Shown piece after piece: positions 35,801 through 47,041 of a stretch of DNA of 64,000 nt. The DNA is from Ryuthela nishihirai (Eukaryota; Arthropoda; Arachnida; Araneae; Heptathelidae). Where the stretch lies: NCBI GenBank assembly GCA_038380435.1, contig JAWZYU010000025.1:26512707-26576706 (forward strand), in the 5' to 3' direction. Within the stretch, counting starts at the first letter, position 1, and each line of letters opens with the position of its first letter. The notes under the pieces were generated by a model. That model worked only from the letters and a program-made list of their open reading frames with translations. It was not told the DNA's origin and made no database searches. A program made the position numbers and the translations under genes.

Positions 35801-36456
35801 TATAAACAGAGAGAAAACTGAAGTGATGAAAATTGGTCAGGCAGGTTGTGATTCAGTTAATCTGAATGGTTGCAGTCTTGAGCAGGTGTCACAGTTTAAT
35901 TACCTTGGGAGCTGCGTAACTGATACTGGTGATGTGCGGCATGAGATTAACAGACGAATAGGGATTGCTGCTGGGACTTTTAAAAATCTATGGAAAGTGT
36001 GGTGAAATAGGCATATGCGCCTAAAGACTAAAATTAGACTGTGTAATAGTTTGGTTCTTTCTAGGGTTAGTTATGGCAGTGAAACTTGGACACTTTGTAA
36101 ACAAGATAACAGGAAACTTGATGCTTTTGATTCCAGATGCTTACGCAGTATCTTGGGCATTAGGTGGTTCAACTTTGTAACTAATGATGAGGTTAGGCAA
36201 AGGAGTTTGCAACCTCCTTTAAGCAGCATATTGTGCAGAGAGAGACTCTGCTGGTTTGGCCATGTTGCCCATATGGATAATTATAGATGGGTGAATAGGG
36301 TTCTGAACAGTGTGCCTAAAGGCCTCAGAAAGAAGGGGTGACCTAGGATGCGGTGGGCAGACAATGTCAGGATAGACTTGCTTGGAGAACTAAATTGCAT
36401 GGTCTGGTTGGACTTCCATAGCCCATGGCTGCTTGAGGATGATGATGATGATTACT
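32840..36456 (+). mobile_element. APE-type non-LTR retrotransposon, decayed (copy LINE-1)
   Basis: Order on the + strand: GC-richer 5' leader (32840-33590, start uncertain), AP-endonuclease domain (from about 33595: MCNMRTLHRDYSLDVL, ILGFQETRWTGKGE), a linker (34303-34761), reverse transcriptase (34766-36005: KLKLHKSPGVDEITTEML, IIIPIFKKGD, DNYMGISLLSVPGKVLS, QCGFRSGRGCIDQ, FVDFKKAFDSVDRHNLW) and a C-terminal region (36015-36341: LVLSRVSYGSETWTLCKQDN, DAFDSRCLRSILGIRW, ERLCWFGHVAHMD). At least five frame breaks separate these, and the YADD box is YADH, so it is inactive. The 3' end is GCTGCTTGAGG plus a GAT-rich tail. The C-terminal block resembles RTE-type or related LINEs; clade not determined. 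Confidence 0.88.
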
Positions 36457-36691
36457 ACTAAAATGCCAAAATTCAAATAATTGATTGAAGAATCCCATAA
36501 TTTGTATGAAAAAAAATATATTTGGAATTCTTATATTGTGAAATTTATTATAAAAATACTTTGAAATCATTTTTTTCCTTGTACCATCCCACTATGAGAA
36601 TGATAGTTCTATTTGTAGCCAGTGTTTATTTAATAAATGGAAAAAGTTAACTTTTTTTAATTCATTTATATTTGCTTTTTTTTACTCCCAG

Positions 36692-36866
36692 AGGAAATGC
36701 ATATTATGACATCAAAAGAGAAAGAAAAAGAAAAAGATAGTGCAGAGAAAATGAGAGAAGCTTTAGAGCAACAAATAGAAAAGCACAGAGAGTCTCACCA
36801 GAAGCAATTGGCACAGCTCAGAGATGAAATTTCAGAAAAGCAAGCTCTCGTTGACCAGCTAAAAGA
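36692..36866 (+). CDS. Khc: Kinesin-1 heavy chain, stalk exon f
   Basis: Acceptor TTTACTCCCAG, donor AAAGA|GTAAGC, 175 bp; phase 1 in, phase 2 out. With the G from exon e it encodes E-EMHIMTSKEKEKEKDSAEK, then MREALEQQIEKHRESHQKQL and AQLRDEISEKQALVDQLK. This matches the EKM...LEQQ...HRE.HQKQ...LRDEI..KQ...D.LK stretch of kinesin-1, the second long coiled coil. Highly charged, with no stop. Confidence 0.93.
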
Positions 36867-37008
36867 GTAAGCAGTTGTATAAAATCTCCAACATTTTAGA
36901 ACTATCAGTATGTTTAGAAAAAGCTATGACATACTATAAATGTTTATATAATAATTCTTCATTTAATGTAGTTTTGTTTTAGATTTATACTGGTGTCCAA
37001 AAGTTAAG

Positions 37009-37350
37009 TACACCGGATGGGACATTGAGCAGTGACCTCATGTACAGGAAAGCAATACCCTGTGCACATTAAAGAACGCTCTGGATGACCTTGACAAGAG
37101 GCTACCATATGCTCATACAACCACAATATCTAGAAAACACCCAAAAGATACCTAATATGGCAAATGGATATCCATTTTTTGTCTTAAATATCCTGTGAAT
37201 ATTTTTGGGATATTGTAGTTGTGAGGATGTGTCCTAACACTGTCCAAAGGGTCCCCTTCCTTCAACCTTCTCTGACCCCTTAGAATTCTTGTGGCCTAGC
37301 CATTTAGCCCATTGTGTGCAAAAAAAAAAAAGTGCTGCTCAGAGGTAAAC
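37009..37350 (+). repeat. SINE-B copy, 5' truncated, with nested hairpin insert
   Basis: Begins at the family's GGATGGGACATT block and ends GTGCTGCTCAGAGGTAAAC. A target duplication with one mismatch, CCAAAAGTT(A/G)AG, flanks it (36997-37008, 37351-37362). The body is interrupted at about 37115-37227. Confidence 0.8.
37115..37227. mobile_element. Small hairpin element inside SINE-B
   Basis: The left edge ACAACCACAATATC pairs with the right edge GATATTGTAGTTGTGAG. It interrupts SINE-B sequence (CCATATGCTC | TGTCC). About 110 bp, no ORF; a tiny MITE or fold-back. Confidence 0.6.
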
Positions 37351-37960
37351 CCAAAAGTTGAGAGCATAATTCCCAGACTTAAATATCTCAAAAATAACTT
37401 GATTTACACACAAAATTAAATTAACATTACATTTTGTTTGTATCAATAAAATAGAATATATGCAAGGTTGTACCCTCCCAAAAATCACCTGACTGGTCAA
37501 AATTTGCATACATGACTCAAAAAGCAAATCTGAAGTGCTATACTCTGCAGACTGGTGCATCAGTCTGCTTTGTCATCCATGACATTATCATCACTCTTTC
37601 ACCACATAGAGTTTACCTAATTTGCTATAAACAAGGAATTAGCTCTGGATGTTTTCCTTTTCCATTTTAAGATTTCTCTTTTAAAGTGTAAAACAACTGC
37701 AATTTTTTTAGTTCACTGATTCATTAACTTAATATTTATATAACAATTTATTAACATAACAATTATATATTATTCATTAACTTAATAATTATATATTCAC
37801 AAATTAAAAGTTGCTTAGAATGTTATTTTTACTACTCATTTAGTATGAACACTTCATTAATAATATGAAGTACTGCATGAAGCACAAAAGTTTATAAAGC
37901 AATTTTTGTCAAGATAAGTTTTAAGCTGATATGTGATTTTTGAGATGCATTGTCAATAAT

Positions 37961-39579
37961 ACATTGCTTGAAGTACCCCACCCAGAAGGACATGTCATAC
38001 AAACATCCAAATAGAAGGGTGTGTGTGTGCAGTTGAGATATGCAAATGATGATGATCCAGAGCCAATGGTGTGTGTGGCTTAAGAGATAAAAGGTGCAAG
38101 AAGGAACAGGGAACAGGATTGTGTTTGTGCAGGTGGAAGTCGTGCGAACAGTTGTGATAAGGTAATTTCACTTGGAAATTGTTCATTGAAGGCCGAAAAT
38201 GCCTGGTTCATGCCATCGGCAGGTTATCGCCATTTGGATGCTTTTGAGAGAGGAAGAATTATAGGCCTATGTGAAGCTGGATGGACTACACGTCGTGTCG
38301 CTGTCCATGTTCATCAGGATGCACAAACTGTTGGATGCTGTTGGCAACAGTGGTGAAATGAAGGTTCTAGAGTGTGTCACAGAGGAAGTTGTGCCATCCA
38401 ACAGATGTCAGCACAGCTTGATGGTGAATTGTTCGTCATGCTCGTTCACCACAGAGCACTGCAGGCAATATTTGACGTGCTGTGTAGCAGCATGGATGTC
38501 CCCATAACAACCCGAACGGTAAACCGAAGGTTGCATGAGGCACACCTGCACTCTAGGCAACTGTTATGTTGACTGCCATTAACTGCAAATGATCATAGCG
38601 CTCGTCTGGCTTGGTGCTAAAGTCGTCCGAACTGGGGTCATGAATGGAACACTGTTGTGTTTAGTGATGAATCCCGCTGCTGTCTGGGTGCTGACGATTG
38701 ATGGGTCCATGTACGGTGACAACCTGGCAAGAGAATGGATTCAGCTTTTGTTTGTGACCAGCACACTGCCTGTCAGCCAGGCATAATGGTATGGGATGTT
38801 TTCGGATATGACAGCAGGTCACTGGATTTCTGACCTGTGACCTGCTTGGCAGGAGACCATCGAATATTGCCTGCAGTACTCTGTGGTGATGAACGAGCAT
38901 GACGAACAATTCACCTATCAAGCTGTACTGTTGGATGGCACAACTCCCTGTCAGCAGGTCACGAGTCAGAAATCCCGTGACCTGCTGTCATATCCAAAAA
39001 CAGAGGACCAGCAGCACATCACGGGAACACTGACAGTTGCATGATAAGTTAGCATGGTTCTACAGCCCATTTTGTTACCATTCCTGGGAGGCATGCAGTA
39101 GCCCATTTTTCAGCATGACAATGCCCGTTATACACTGCTAGGGTCTCCAGACAATGTCTGCAACATTTTCAAGCATTGCCATGGCCAGCATTACAGTATG
39201 AAATTCTCCAGATTTATCCCCCAAAAGAAAATCTGTGGGACCACATTGGATGACGTGTGCAATCCTCTCACCTGCCACCACGGAATCTCGATGAATTATG
39301 GCAGCAAGTCAAAGCTGCTTGATGTGCAATTCCTCAGGACTATATCCATTGACTATATGACTCCATGCCACGCCGTATTGCTGCCTGTATTGCCGTTCAC
39401 GACAATGCAACCCACCTACTGAGGCAGTCACATTGTGCTGCATTATCTCTTCTTCTAACTGCTGTAAGTGGCTGCAAATGAAATCATGGTATGCCAATAT
39501 GTATTGCTATGTGTGTACTACACTTCACCCCTATTCCCTCACTCCTTCTGGGTGGGGCAATTTCAATGTCATGCAGTAT
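37961..39579 (+). mobile_element. Decayed Tc1-like transposon with internal inverted duplication
   Basis: Terminal repeats share CCCCACCCAGAAGGA, with the left end near ACATTGCTTGAAGTACCCCA and the complement of the right end as TTGAAATTGCCCCACCCAGA; TA at the edges. The + strand encodes broken transposase: an HTH start at about 38200-38520 (HRQVIAIWMLL, LCEAGWTTRRVAVHVH, TTRTVNRRLHEAHLHSR), a VFSDES-like motif near 38660, and later FQHDNARYT- and PQKK/FIP-like pieces near 39110-39230. In the middle, 38845-38950 is an inverted copy of about 38378-38475 bordered by palindromic arms. It is inactive. Confidence 0.8.
38805..39005. repeat. Inverted duplication bordered by palindromic arms
   Basis: Arms near 38808-38850 and 38953-38998 (GGATATGACAGCAGGTCAC...) are reverse complements of each other, and each contains its own palindrome (AGCAGGTCAC ... 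GTGACCTGCT). Between them lies ~105 bp that is the reverse complement of 38378-38475 in the same element. Confidence 0.8.
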
Positions 39580-39630
39580 ATGTGTAATGATTTTAATGGA
39601 TACTAAATAAAATATTTATCCTTCATTTAG

Positions 39631-39732
39631 TGTCAATCAAAAGTTGTCACTTGCCCAAGAAAGACTGCAACAAGACTATGATAAATTGAAACAAGAAGAG
39701 CAAGAAAAAGCTCAAAAATTGCAGGAATTGAC
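39631..39732 (+). CDS. Khc: Kinesin-1 heavy chain, stalk exon g
   Basis: Acceptor CTTCATTTAG, donor TTGAC|GTAAGT, 102 bp; phase 2 in and phase 2 out. It encodes VNQKLSLAQERLQQDYDKLK and QEEQEKAQKLQEL after completing an Asp codon, in line with the (D)xNQKL.L..E.L...Y.KLK.E..EK..KL.EL block of kinesin-1 coiled coil. Confidence 0.92.
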
Positions 39733-39994
39733 GTAAGTGACTTCTTTTTGCCATTTTATGTTCTTTATTTAATTAACTGTTGTACTTCTTAAGTTCGTTA
39801 GTTCATATTTCAATTTTACTGGCTACAAAAATACATAAAATCAGCTAAATATTTTGAATATGTTCCAAAAGTACTTTTCTTGAAACAAGAAACAACAATC
39901 TTTTAGTCATTTGACTAATGGGAATAATATTACTATAATATGTTGCTAATTTATAAGAGTGGATTTAAGGATAGGCAAGTGGGAAAAAAATACT

Positions 39995-40075
39995 CCATCT
40001 GCCTCCTGAAATTAAAAGCAGGACTTTCTGGTTACATGGCAGTTGTTCTCCTAGCTAAGCTATGAGTTGTGATTT
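39995..40075 (-). repeat. tRNA-like fragment (SINE relic)
   Basis: The minus strand reads ATAGCTTAGCTAGGAGAACA (A-box-like) and later AACTGCCATGTAACCAGAAA, resembling the tRNA-like segments at 24.7 and 27.0 kb. The B-box is decayed. Confidence 0.4.
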
Positions 40076-40109
40076 TACACTTAACATTATGACTGAAGTG
40101 AACACACGA

Positions 40110-40230
40110 TGAGACATCACTTCCATGCAGCTCATTGGCTGAGATGCAGCTGTATACTGATAAAATGAAGTTTGTGTAAATGATGCTCAGCTGCACCCTG
40201 ACCAGTGAAATTCATGGAAGTGATGTCTCA
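40110..40230. repeat. Inverted repeat, perfect 18 bp arms
   Basis: TGAGACATCACTTCCATG (40110-40127) and its exact complement (40213-40230) enclose 85 bp containing a second, weaker pairing (GCAGCT ... AGCTGC). A small fold-back element is likely. Confidence 0.75.
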
Positions 40231-40792
40231 ACATCTGCCCACTTCCTTCACATTTGTACATCTGTAGCAGAACACAGATGGTTTAGAGCAGGGTCTGGTG
40301 CAAGAAGCAAATAGATAAATGAATAACTCTCAGCTTGCTGAGCATGGAAACTGGGACAGCTACTATTCGATATGATACTCAATGCAGTAGCAGAAAAAAA
40401 AAATTTTTTTTCGTACATTTCTAGCTCTACTAGTCTGGCCAATTGGAACTTCCGTTTATTATACAGTAGAATGTGACAAAGAAATTCAACAGAATATAAA
40501 AATGTAAAATTTGTGTTAGAATGAAATTAAAGTTAAAATGCTTTTGCTTTTACGTGAAAGCATTTATATTTTATTCATATATTTAATATATCGTTTTCTT
40601 TTTATTCATAAGAATTTTTAAAGAAGCATTGCTTCCCTTGCTGCCATGGATTTTTGTCATTTGTTAATGACATTCGTTACACACTTGGACCACTTGAAGA
40701 TGTGCTTATTGGCAAAAGTATGAAGCATAGTTGTTTCTAGACTGCATACTGCATATGCTGTAGCACAAGGCTTTAAAAAAAAAAATCTTTAG

Positions 40793-40820
40793 CCCCCCCC
40801 CCCAAAAAAAAAAAAAAAAA
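40793..40820 (+). repeat. Homopolymer junction C11-A17
   Basis: A run of C directly followed by a run of A. Such junctions are prone to sequencing and assembly error, so the length should be treated with care. Confidence 0.9.
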
Positions 40821-41439
40821 TATTACATTTTTCCAATAGGCCTTTGAAAACCAGAATGGAAGCTAGATACACTAAATATGAAACAAAATTTTAGGATTCA
40901 TACTTACTTTTATTTAATTTATTTAATATAATTGTGACTTAATATTATTAGCTTTAATTTCAATGAATTATTCACAATGATAAAATATATAAAATTAGAA
41001 TGATTTGGATTTCAACATTCATAAAAAAAGTTTTGTTCTTTTCAACTTTCATTAAATTGAGTTATTTAATTTTTCATTTATTATATGAATGCAGTTCAAA
41101 ACATACGTTTTTATTCTTTTGCTTACAGTATGAAAATTTAAAGTTAAAATTCAATGTGCTGCAGCTGTTTCCAAAGATTTTGCAACCCATAGTTGGAAAA
41201 TCTGGCTGTAGTATGTTGGCAGTTATAAGTAATTACAATAGTATTTTAAAATGGTTTATTCTACAATATGATATTCATGAATGATATTGCAGTAGTAATA
41301 ACAGTTTGATATAATATAGTCTGGAGAATCAAGGTTTCACCCCATTTCTACAGACTATATGGGAGGAAGGACTGTCTGGAATAGGTAATAATCAAATGCC
41401 ATAGCAGAAATTAGTTTGAAACAGCGATAATTATACAGT

Positions 41440-41716
41440 AGCAATATAGCACAGACTAAACAATAAGATGATGAGAGTATTAAAACTCCCATTTGTTACT
41501 TTGATATAGTGCTTATCATCCAATGGCATATCAAAAATTTAAAATGTGGGGATGCAGGCATGCTTATTGTGCTGTTCAAGCCCTCAGGGGTAGGTGAGAT
41601 TATAGCCACTCTTAGACAATTGGATTATTTTCAAAAATCCACCGTGCTTACCATTCTGAATCATTCTCAAATATCTGCTGTTTCAGTTGGTAACTTGGTG
41701 TTTCCAATAGAGTTCT
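41440..41716 (+). repeat. Dispersed repeat of unknown class, copy 1
   Basis: Shares ordered blocks with 43920-44245: CAGACTAAACAATAA, TTTGATATAGTGCTTATCAT, CAATGGCATA, GCATGCTTATTGTGCTGTTC, AAGCCCTCAGGGGTAGGTGA, TTTCAGTTGGTAACTTGGTG and TTCCAAT. No ORF is conserved between copies. Confidence 0.7.
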
Positions 41717-42113
41717 AAAGGTTTGGTGGAATATTTATTATATTAAAACAGTATCCTTATATATCTTTTTCATCACAGAGATTTCAGTTGTAGCTATTTG
41801 AGCACTTTATATTTAAGGTTCTTTACATTTAGTTTTACATGTTACTAACAGCTAAAACTCCATGCTTTCTGTACTCTTTTAAAAGTTATGCTTTATATAA
41901 TTTGAGAAGTTGTGGTCCAACACACAATACCTGTCATTTCTACTTTTTTTTATTAGACAGAGAAATAGTTTTTCAAGTAACCATAACAGAAGTTAATAAA
42001 TTTAAAATGTCACATTTGAATAATTATTTTGTTTCTACCTAATACCTATATTACATATTCAGTGAAATTTGCCAAACGCTTTGTTTAAGTTACATATCTT
42101 TATTTTATCACAG

Positions 42114-42174
42114 GTTAATGAGTGACCGGAGGGAGCAAGCACGCCAAGATCTTAAAGGATTAGAAGAAACAGTA
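42114..42174 (+). CDS. Khc: Kinesin-1 heavy chain, stalk exon h
   Basis: Acceptor TTTATCACAG, donor GTA|GTATGT, 61 bp; phase 2 in, phase 0 out. After completing a Thr codon it encodes LMSDRREQARQDLKGLEETV. The sequence RREQARQDLKGLEETV is nearly invariant in kinesin-1 heavy chains and opens the segment that binds kinesin light chains. The extra GTA after the exon is part of the donor: ending here gives ETV-AKELQ as in other species. Confidence 0.94.
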
Positions 42175-42474
42175 GTATGTGATTTCTTTTATATAAAATG
42201 CTAATTTCTATGAAAACCATTATCATTGTTGCAAATGATTCTGTTTAAATGAACTTTAAAGCAGCTTTACAAATAATCATATGTAGGTGTCACATGGAAA
42301 AAAAAATACACCCTTATTTTGGAAAAGGGACTTTAAATAACAAAAATAAATTTAGTGAATAAGTAAAAAATTGGAGACATTATCTATTTAGCCTTATGCA
42401 GTCTGTTCTTAATGAAGCTGCAGACAAATACAAGAGAAGTGTATCACTGCTCAGGTGAAATAAGAGAACTACCT

Positions 42475-42524
42475 CTTTTCCTTTCTCTCAATAGACTTGT
42501 AAGTCTATTGAGAGAAAGGAAAAG
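42475..42524. repeat. Perfect 24 bp hairpin with 2 nt loop
   Basis: 42475-42498 is the exact reverse complement of 42501-42524 around GT. There are no mismatches, and symmetry stops at both borders. Confidence 0.95.
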
Positions 42525-42725
42525 GGCCATATACCTTGATTACAAGATGAATCTGACAGTTACTGATTTGTCAAAAAATAATGGAAATGTTTCTGGGGGC
42601 TACAAAGAGAAGTGGTAAGGTTTGGTGGGAAAATATATTTAGAAAAGTAAAAGGAAGTAAGAAGATCAAAACCAAAAATCTTCACTGTCATCAAGGTTTA
42701 TGGCCCTTTTTCTTCTCCAACTCTA

Positions 42726-43600
42726 CAGTACTGTGCAAATTAATTGGGACAATAGGAAAATGCAGTAACAAAGGCACAACTAAAATATTTATTTGTTTAA
42801 TAGTGTAGTTAATAGTGAATGTGACCCCCCTTAGCTTTAATTACTTCTTCCACCCTCTCAACCATTGATGCCACTAGCTTTCCACATATCTCCTTCACTT
42901 CAGGGTCGTGGTACCACACTTTCATGAAACTTTCTATCATTATGGTTTTCGTCATTCAATCCATCTTGGATATGCGCGCTTTAATAATGGCCCACAAATT
43001 TTCAATGGGGCTTAGATCGGGTGAATTTCCTGGCCACTCCAATACCTTCAACTATTACTGGGTAAAGAAGCTCTTAGCAAGCTTAGAATTGTGGCATGGA
43101 GCCAGATCCTGTTGAAATACCCCATTGCCGTTAGGAAACAGCTTCTGCAGTGTTGGGACCATTTTCGCCTCCAGAACACCTATGTACTTTTTGCTGTCCA
43201 TCATTTCTTCAATGGGGTGAAGCATCTATGGCCCGGAAGCTGTGAAACATCCCCAAAACATGACCCTTGGTGGTTACGAACAAGTTTAGAGTTGAAGCAG
43301 TTTAGACTCTGCAGCGGAAGGGACTTAGCGTTCCTTCTCTTGTCCCAACTAATTCGTACAATACTGTATATCCCATACCTAAATCACCCACTGTAGAGTT
43401 TCTTCTCCACGTGTTTAAGAGGATCACAGGGTATTGCAATGCATCTGGGTTTTTTGTCCAATTTTAAATGCTGTGCTTTTCTTTCTGCATGAATGGTGTC
43501 CAACTTTTTCTTTAAAATCATTTGTGCTATTTTCTCTATCACATTTCCTGTTTTTTGAGTGCTAATTGTAGGGAGGGTGGCTATGAGAGTTGCTTTTAGT
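42726..43600 (-). mobile_element. Tc1/IS630-type transposon relic, DD34E, 5'-truncated
   Basis: The left end in the window is CAGTACTGTGCAAATTAATTG next to TA, a terminal repeat of common Tc1 type; the partner end is absent. The minus strand encodes the catalytic half: VMFWGCFTASGP, SKKYIGVLEAKMVPTLQKLF, GVFQQDLAPCHNSKLAKSFF and [20 protein letters not shown]. The Asp of FQQD and the Glu of PIE are separated by 34 residues, two of which are stop codons. The HTH domain and the first catalytic Asp are missing or scrambled. Confidence 0.85.
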
Positions 43601-43919
43601 CAAATTCCCTAGGAAATGTGTCATTTGGGCTGTTGTCGATAGTAAAAGCTGAATTGTATATATCTGTTGAAATTGGAAGTGGTTTAATCTATACTAAATA
43701 TATCTCACAAAATAAAAATTAGAAAACCTAAATCTTATCAACACAAACAACAACTGTGACAATAAATGACATATCAAAGTTATTTTTCCCATTATTCATT
43801 ATGTTTTATTGTTATAAATGTTTTAATATTTCAATAATATCATTTCGTTACATTAGACATAATTTTTCCAATACTGGTTTATTATACATTTATGCAATAC
43901 AATAATAATAATAATAATG

Positions 43920-44245
43920 ATTACACAGTACCAATGTAATACAGACTGAACAATAATGTAATTATAGTTCTATTAAGTGCTCCTTTGGCCTCATTAAAGC
44001 CCTCATTTATCACCTTGGTATAGTGCTTACTATACAATGATGACAGATGCTGCGAAGTCCAGTCCAGTGGCATACCAGATATTTCAATGAGGAGATGGGG
44101 GAGGGAGCATGCTTATTTTGTTATACAAGCCCTCAAGGGGCAGGTGATTATTACCCCCCTTAGGTAGGCTGCTGTACTGGCCACTGAATCATTTTCAAAT
44201 ATTTGATGTGGATGTTTCAATTGGTGACTTGGTGCTTCCAATCTA
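43920..44245 (+). repeat. Dispersed repeat of unknown class, copy 2
   Basis: Matches 41440-41716 in ordered blocks (CAGACTGAACAATAA, TTGGTATAGTGCTTACTATA, CAGTGGCATACCAGATATTT, AAGCCCTCAAGGGGCAGGTGA, TTTCAATTGGTGACTTGGTG). It is longer by an insert near 43985-44060. An AAT microsatellite precedes it (about 43900-43920). Confidence 0.7.
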
Positions 44246-44348
44246 ACCTATTTTCATTACTCTAGTTCTCTCTGTTTATCACTAAACCTACTCTACTACC
44301 AGTCTCATCAACAGCTCTAGTGAAAGAGTTCATCTTATCAGCATCATT

Positions 44349-44735
44349 GGGGCGGGGGTGGCTCAGTCGGTAGCGCGCCAGGCTCGTAATCTGTAGTTCC
44401 CAGATTCGAGTCCCAGCTGGGTCAGCGTTGAGATTTATCTCCGCAAAAATTCCCCACCCTGCCCACGGTCAGTAGGGGACACCGATGGGCTTGGAAAGGC
44501 CGCCGTCTGTTGGATGGGACGTTAAGCCGTAGTCCCGTGTGCGAGAGAGCCATACCCTATACACGTTAAAGAACACGCTGGATGGCCTTGACGGGAGGCT
44601 ACCATCTGTCTCCCAACAGCTGTTCCAGTGGGTTCCCTCCCCCAACCTTCTCTGAGCCTTCGGGGTCCATGTGACCTGGCCATTTAGCCCATGGTGTGCA
44701 AAAAAGTGCCGCTCAGAGGTAAAACAACCCAACCC
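44349..44735 (+). repeat. SINE-B copy, full length, 13 bp target duplication
   Basis: Head GGGGTGGCTCAGTCGGTAGC, B-box ATTCGAGTCCCAGC, body with ACGGTCAGTAGGGGACACCG, GACGTTAAGCCGTAG and ACGTTAAAGAACACGCTGG, end GAGGTAAAACAACCCAACCC. The exact duplication TATCAGCATCATT lies at 44336-44348 and 44736-44748. This is the reference copy of the family; its 387 bp is long for a SINE. Confidence 0.95.
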
Positions 44736-45262
44736 TATCAGCATCATTTGCCAAAAGGGCAAAATCATCAACATAATCTAAATCAGAAATTTTCATATCT
44801 CTAGACCATTTAAGCCCAAAAATTTCCCCTTGTAATGAATTCCACATAATATAATGAGTAACCGAACTAAAGAAAAAAAGTAGACAAAAATGCTAAACCG
44901 ATTTCTGTAAGATACTTTCTAACTCTCACATGTGACTCAGTTCTATTGTAGAGATCTTTCATTATGTTAACTAACTTGTCTGGTATGCCATAGTCTTACC
45001 ATCAACAGCAAATTATGATGGTCAACAGAATCAAAAGACTTTTTGAAATCTACAATGTTTGTATCCACAGGTTTCTGAAACTCGAAACATTTCTCAAGAA
45101 TCTGCCTATGTGAAAAAAAACTGATCAATAAGTTCCTTACCACTTCTGAATTCACACTGCTCATCGTGCAATTGCCCATTAACAAGATTTTTGATTCTAT
45201 TAAGCACAATCATGCAAAGAACTTTACCTGGAACAGAAAGTAGGCTGAAACCCCTATAATTA

Positions 45263-45647
45263 GGGGTGGGGTGTCTTAGTCAGTAGCAAGCCAGGTTCAT
45301 AATCTGCAGTTCTCAGGTACGAGTCCCAGCTGAGTCAGCATTGAGATTTATCTCCACAAAACTCCCTGTCCTGCCCACGGTCAGTAGGGGATACTGATGG
45401 GCTTGGAAAGGCCACCGTCTGTCGGATGAGACGTTAAGCCATGCCCCTGTGTGCGGGAAAGCCATACCCTGTGCACGTTAAAGAACACACAGGATGCCAT
45501 TGATGGGAGACTATCATCTGTCTCCTAACAGCTGTTCCAATGGGCCCCTCCCCCCAACTTTCTTTGAGCCTTCGGGGTCCTTGTGACCTGGCCATTTAGT
45601 TTATTGTGTGCAAAAAAGTTGCTCAGGGGTAAAACAACCAAACCCAA
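45263..45647 (+). repeat. SINE-B copy, full length, 12 bp target duplication
   Basis: A more diverged head (GGGTGTCTTAGTCAGTAGC) and B-box (GGTACGAGTCCCAG), complete body and AACAACCAAACCCAA end. The exact duplication CCCCTATAATTA lies at 45251-45262 and 45648-45659. Confidence 0.95.
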
Positions 45648-46652
45648 CCCCTATAATTATTGCAAGAACTGCAATCACCTTTTTGAAAAATAGGAATAAT
45701 AATAGCTCTGTTAAAATCCTTAGGAACCATGCCTTTATCATAAAAGGTATTGAAAATTTCAGTTAGCCATGTGATAACAGAAACATTCCCAGCTCTAAGC
45801 ATTTCAATAATAATTTCATCTTCTCTGGGAATTTATGTAGTTTAAGTTTAGAAATAGCCAAAATTACTTCAGACTGTGATATAGGGCCAACATTAAAGCC
45901 AGTAATGCATCTATCATCATTACAAAAAACGGAGTAGAACTAACTACACTGTATTACTTAAATGCTCAGCCCATCTAGCGTGACAGAATCCTCACCTTTA
46001 ATAAGCTTACCATTTTTATCCTTCAATTTGTATATAATTGTCCCAAACAAAACGTTAACTATATGTTACTGCTATCTAGCTGCTTCCTCTTCTTTGTCAG
46101 CCAAACTATCCAGCCAGAGATTCTTATCAGCTGTTAACCAATCCTTTACACATTTATTAAGCTATTTGTAATGCTTTTTGTTAAGATTAGTAGGGTGTTG
46201 ATTAAGGATATTCCTACAGTTCTTTCTTTCAAAAATAAGTTCCAATGTCTTATCAATTAAATAATTTTGTCTTCTCTGCTCCTTTTTACCCAAAAAGTAC
46301 TGTTAGTTTCAAGAAAAGCCTATTTAAAATGGTTCCATTCTTCCTCAACTTCATGACTGTCATGATGACTAAGTAACCTATTATGGTAAGCTTTGGTTAT
46401 AACTGGACTTTCAGAGCTTCAGTGTTGAAGGTAACATTTTTAAACTTAGCACAACATGTCTTAATTTTAAGTTAGAAGTCACTTTTAACAAGTCAAATCT
46501 AATTTCAGCTCCTCTATATTACCTGGTAATCCTGACAGAACTAAGCCATTTGGTTTCTAATAAGTATTAGATATTCTCAAACTATTAAGTTACATGTAGG
46601 AGATGTTGACCATTGCAACTACCAATACCAAAGGAACCTATCGCCACTCTCA

Positions 46653-47041
46653 GAGGCGGGGGTGGCTCAGTCGGTAGCGCGCCAGGCTCGTAATCTCTGT
46701 AGTTCCCAGATTCGAGTCCCAGCTGGGTCAGCGTTGAGATTTATCTCCGCAAAATTTCCCCGCCCTGCCCACGGTCAGTAGGGGACACCGATGGGCTTGA
46801 AAAGGCCGCCGTCCGTTGGATGGGACTTTAAGCCGTGGCCCCATGTGTGGGAGAGCCATACCCTGTGCACGTTAAAGAACACGCTGGATTGCCTTGACGG
46901 GAGGCTACCATCTGTCTCCCAACAGCTGTTCCAGTGGGTCCCCTCCCCCAACCTTCTCTGAGCTTCGGGGTCCATGTGACCTGGCCATTTAGCCCATGGT
47001 GTGCAAAAAAGTACCGCTCAGAGGTAAAATAATCCAATCCA
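46653..47041 (+). repeat. SINE-B copy, full length
   Basis: Head GGGGTGGCTCAGTCGGTAGC, B-box ATTCGAGTCCC; close to the copy at 44349. The target duplication CCACTCTCA lies at 46644-46652 and 47042-47050. Confidence 0.92.

Larger units (their letters stand above)
25851..36691 (+). other. Khc intron (10.8 kb) between stalk exons e and f
   Basis: Contents in order: SINE-B relic (26366-26600), inverted-repeat-flanked tRNA-like unit (26959-27115), CA/TA microsatellite (27158-27203), a dispersed repeat (27840-27945, relative at 29330-29415), mariner-like relic (27962-28716), SINE-B (28839-29019), LINE RT relic (29020-29634), TIR element (29637-30164), pogo-like MITE (31183-31694) and a large LINE (32840-36456). 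30170-31180 and 31700-32840 are AT-rich; they may hold further decayed LINE sequence on the minus strand, but I could not read convincing motifs. Confidence 0.8.
36867..39630 (+). other. Khc intron (2.8 kb) between stalk exons f and g
   Basis: Holds a 5'-truncated SINE-B (37009-37350) with a nested hairpin element, and a scrambled Tc1-like transposon (37961-39579). 37365-37950 shows nothing recognisable. Confidence 0.85.
39733..42113 (+). other. Khc intron (2.4 kb) between stalk exons g and h
   Basis: Includes a tRNA-like fragment (39995-40075), an 18 bp perfect inverted repeat pair (40110-40127 / 40213-40230), a C11A17 run (40793-40820) and a dispersed repeat (41440-41716). The rest is AT-rich without recognisable content. 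Confidence 0.8.
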
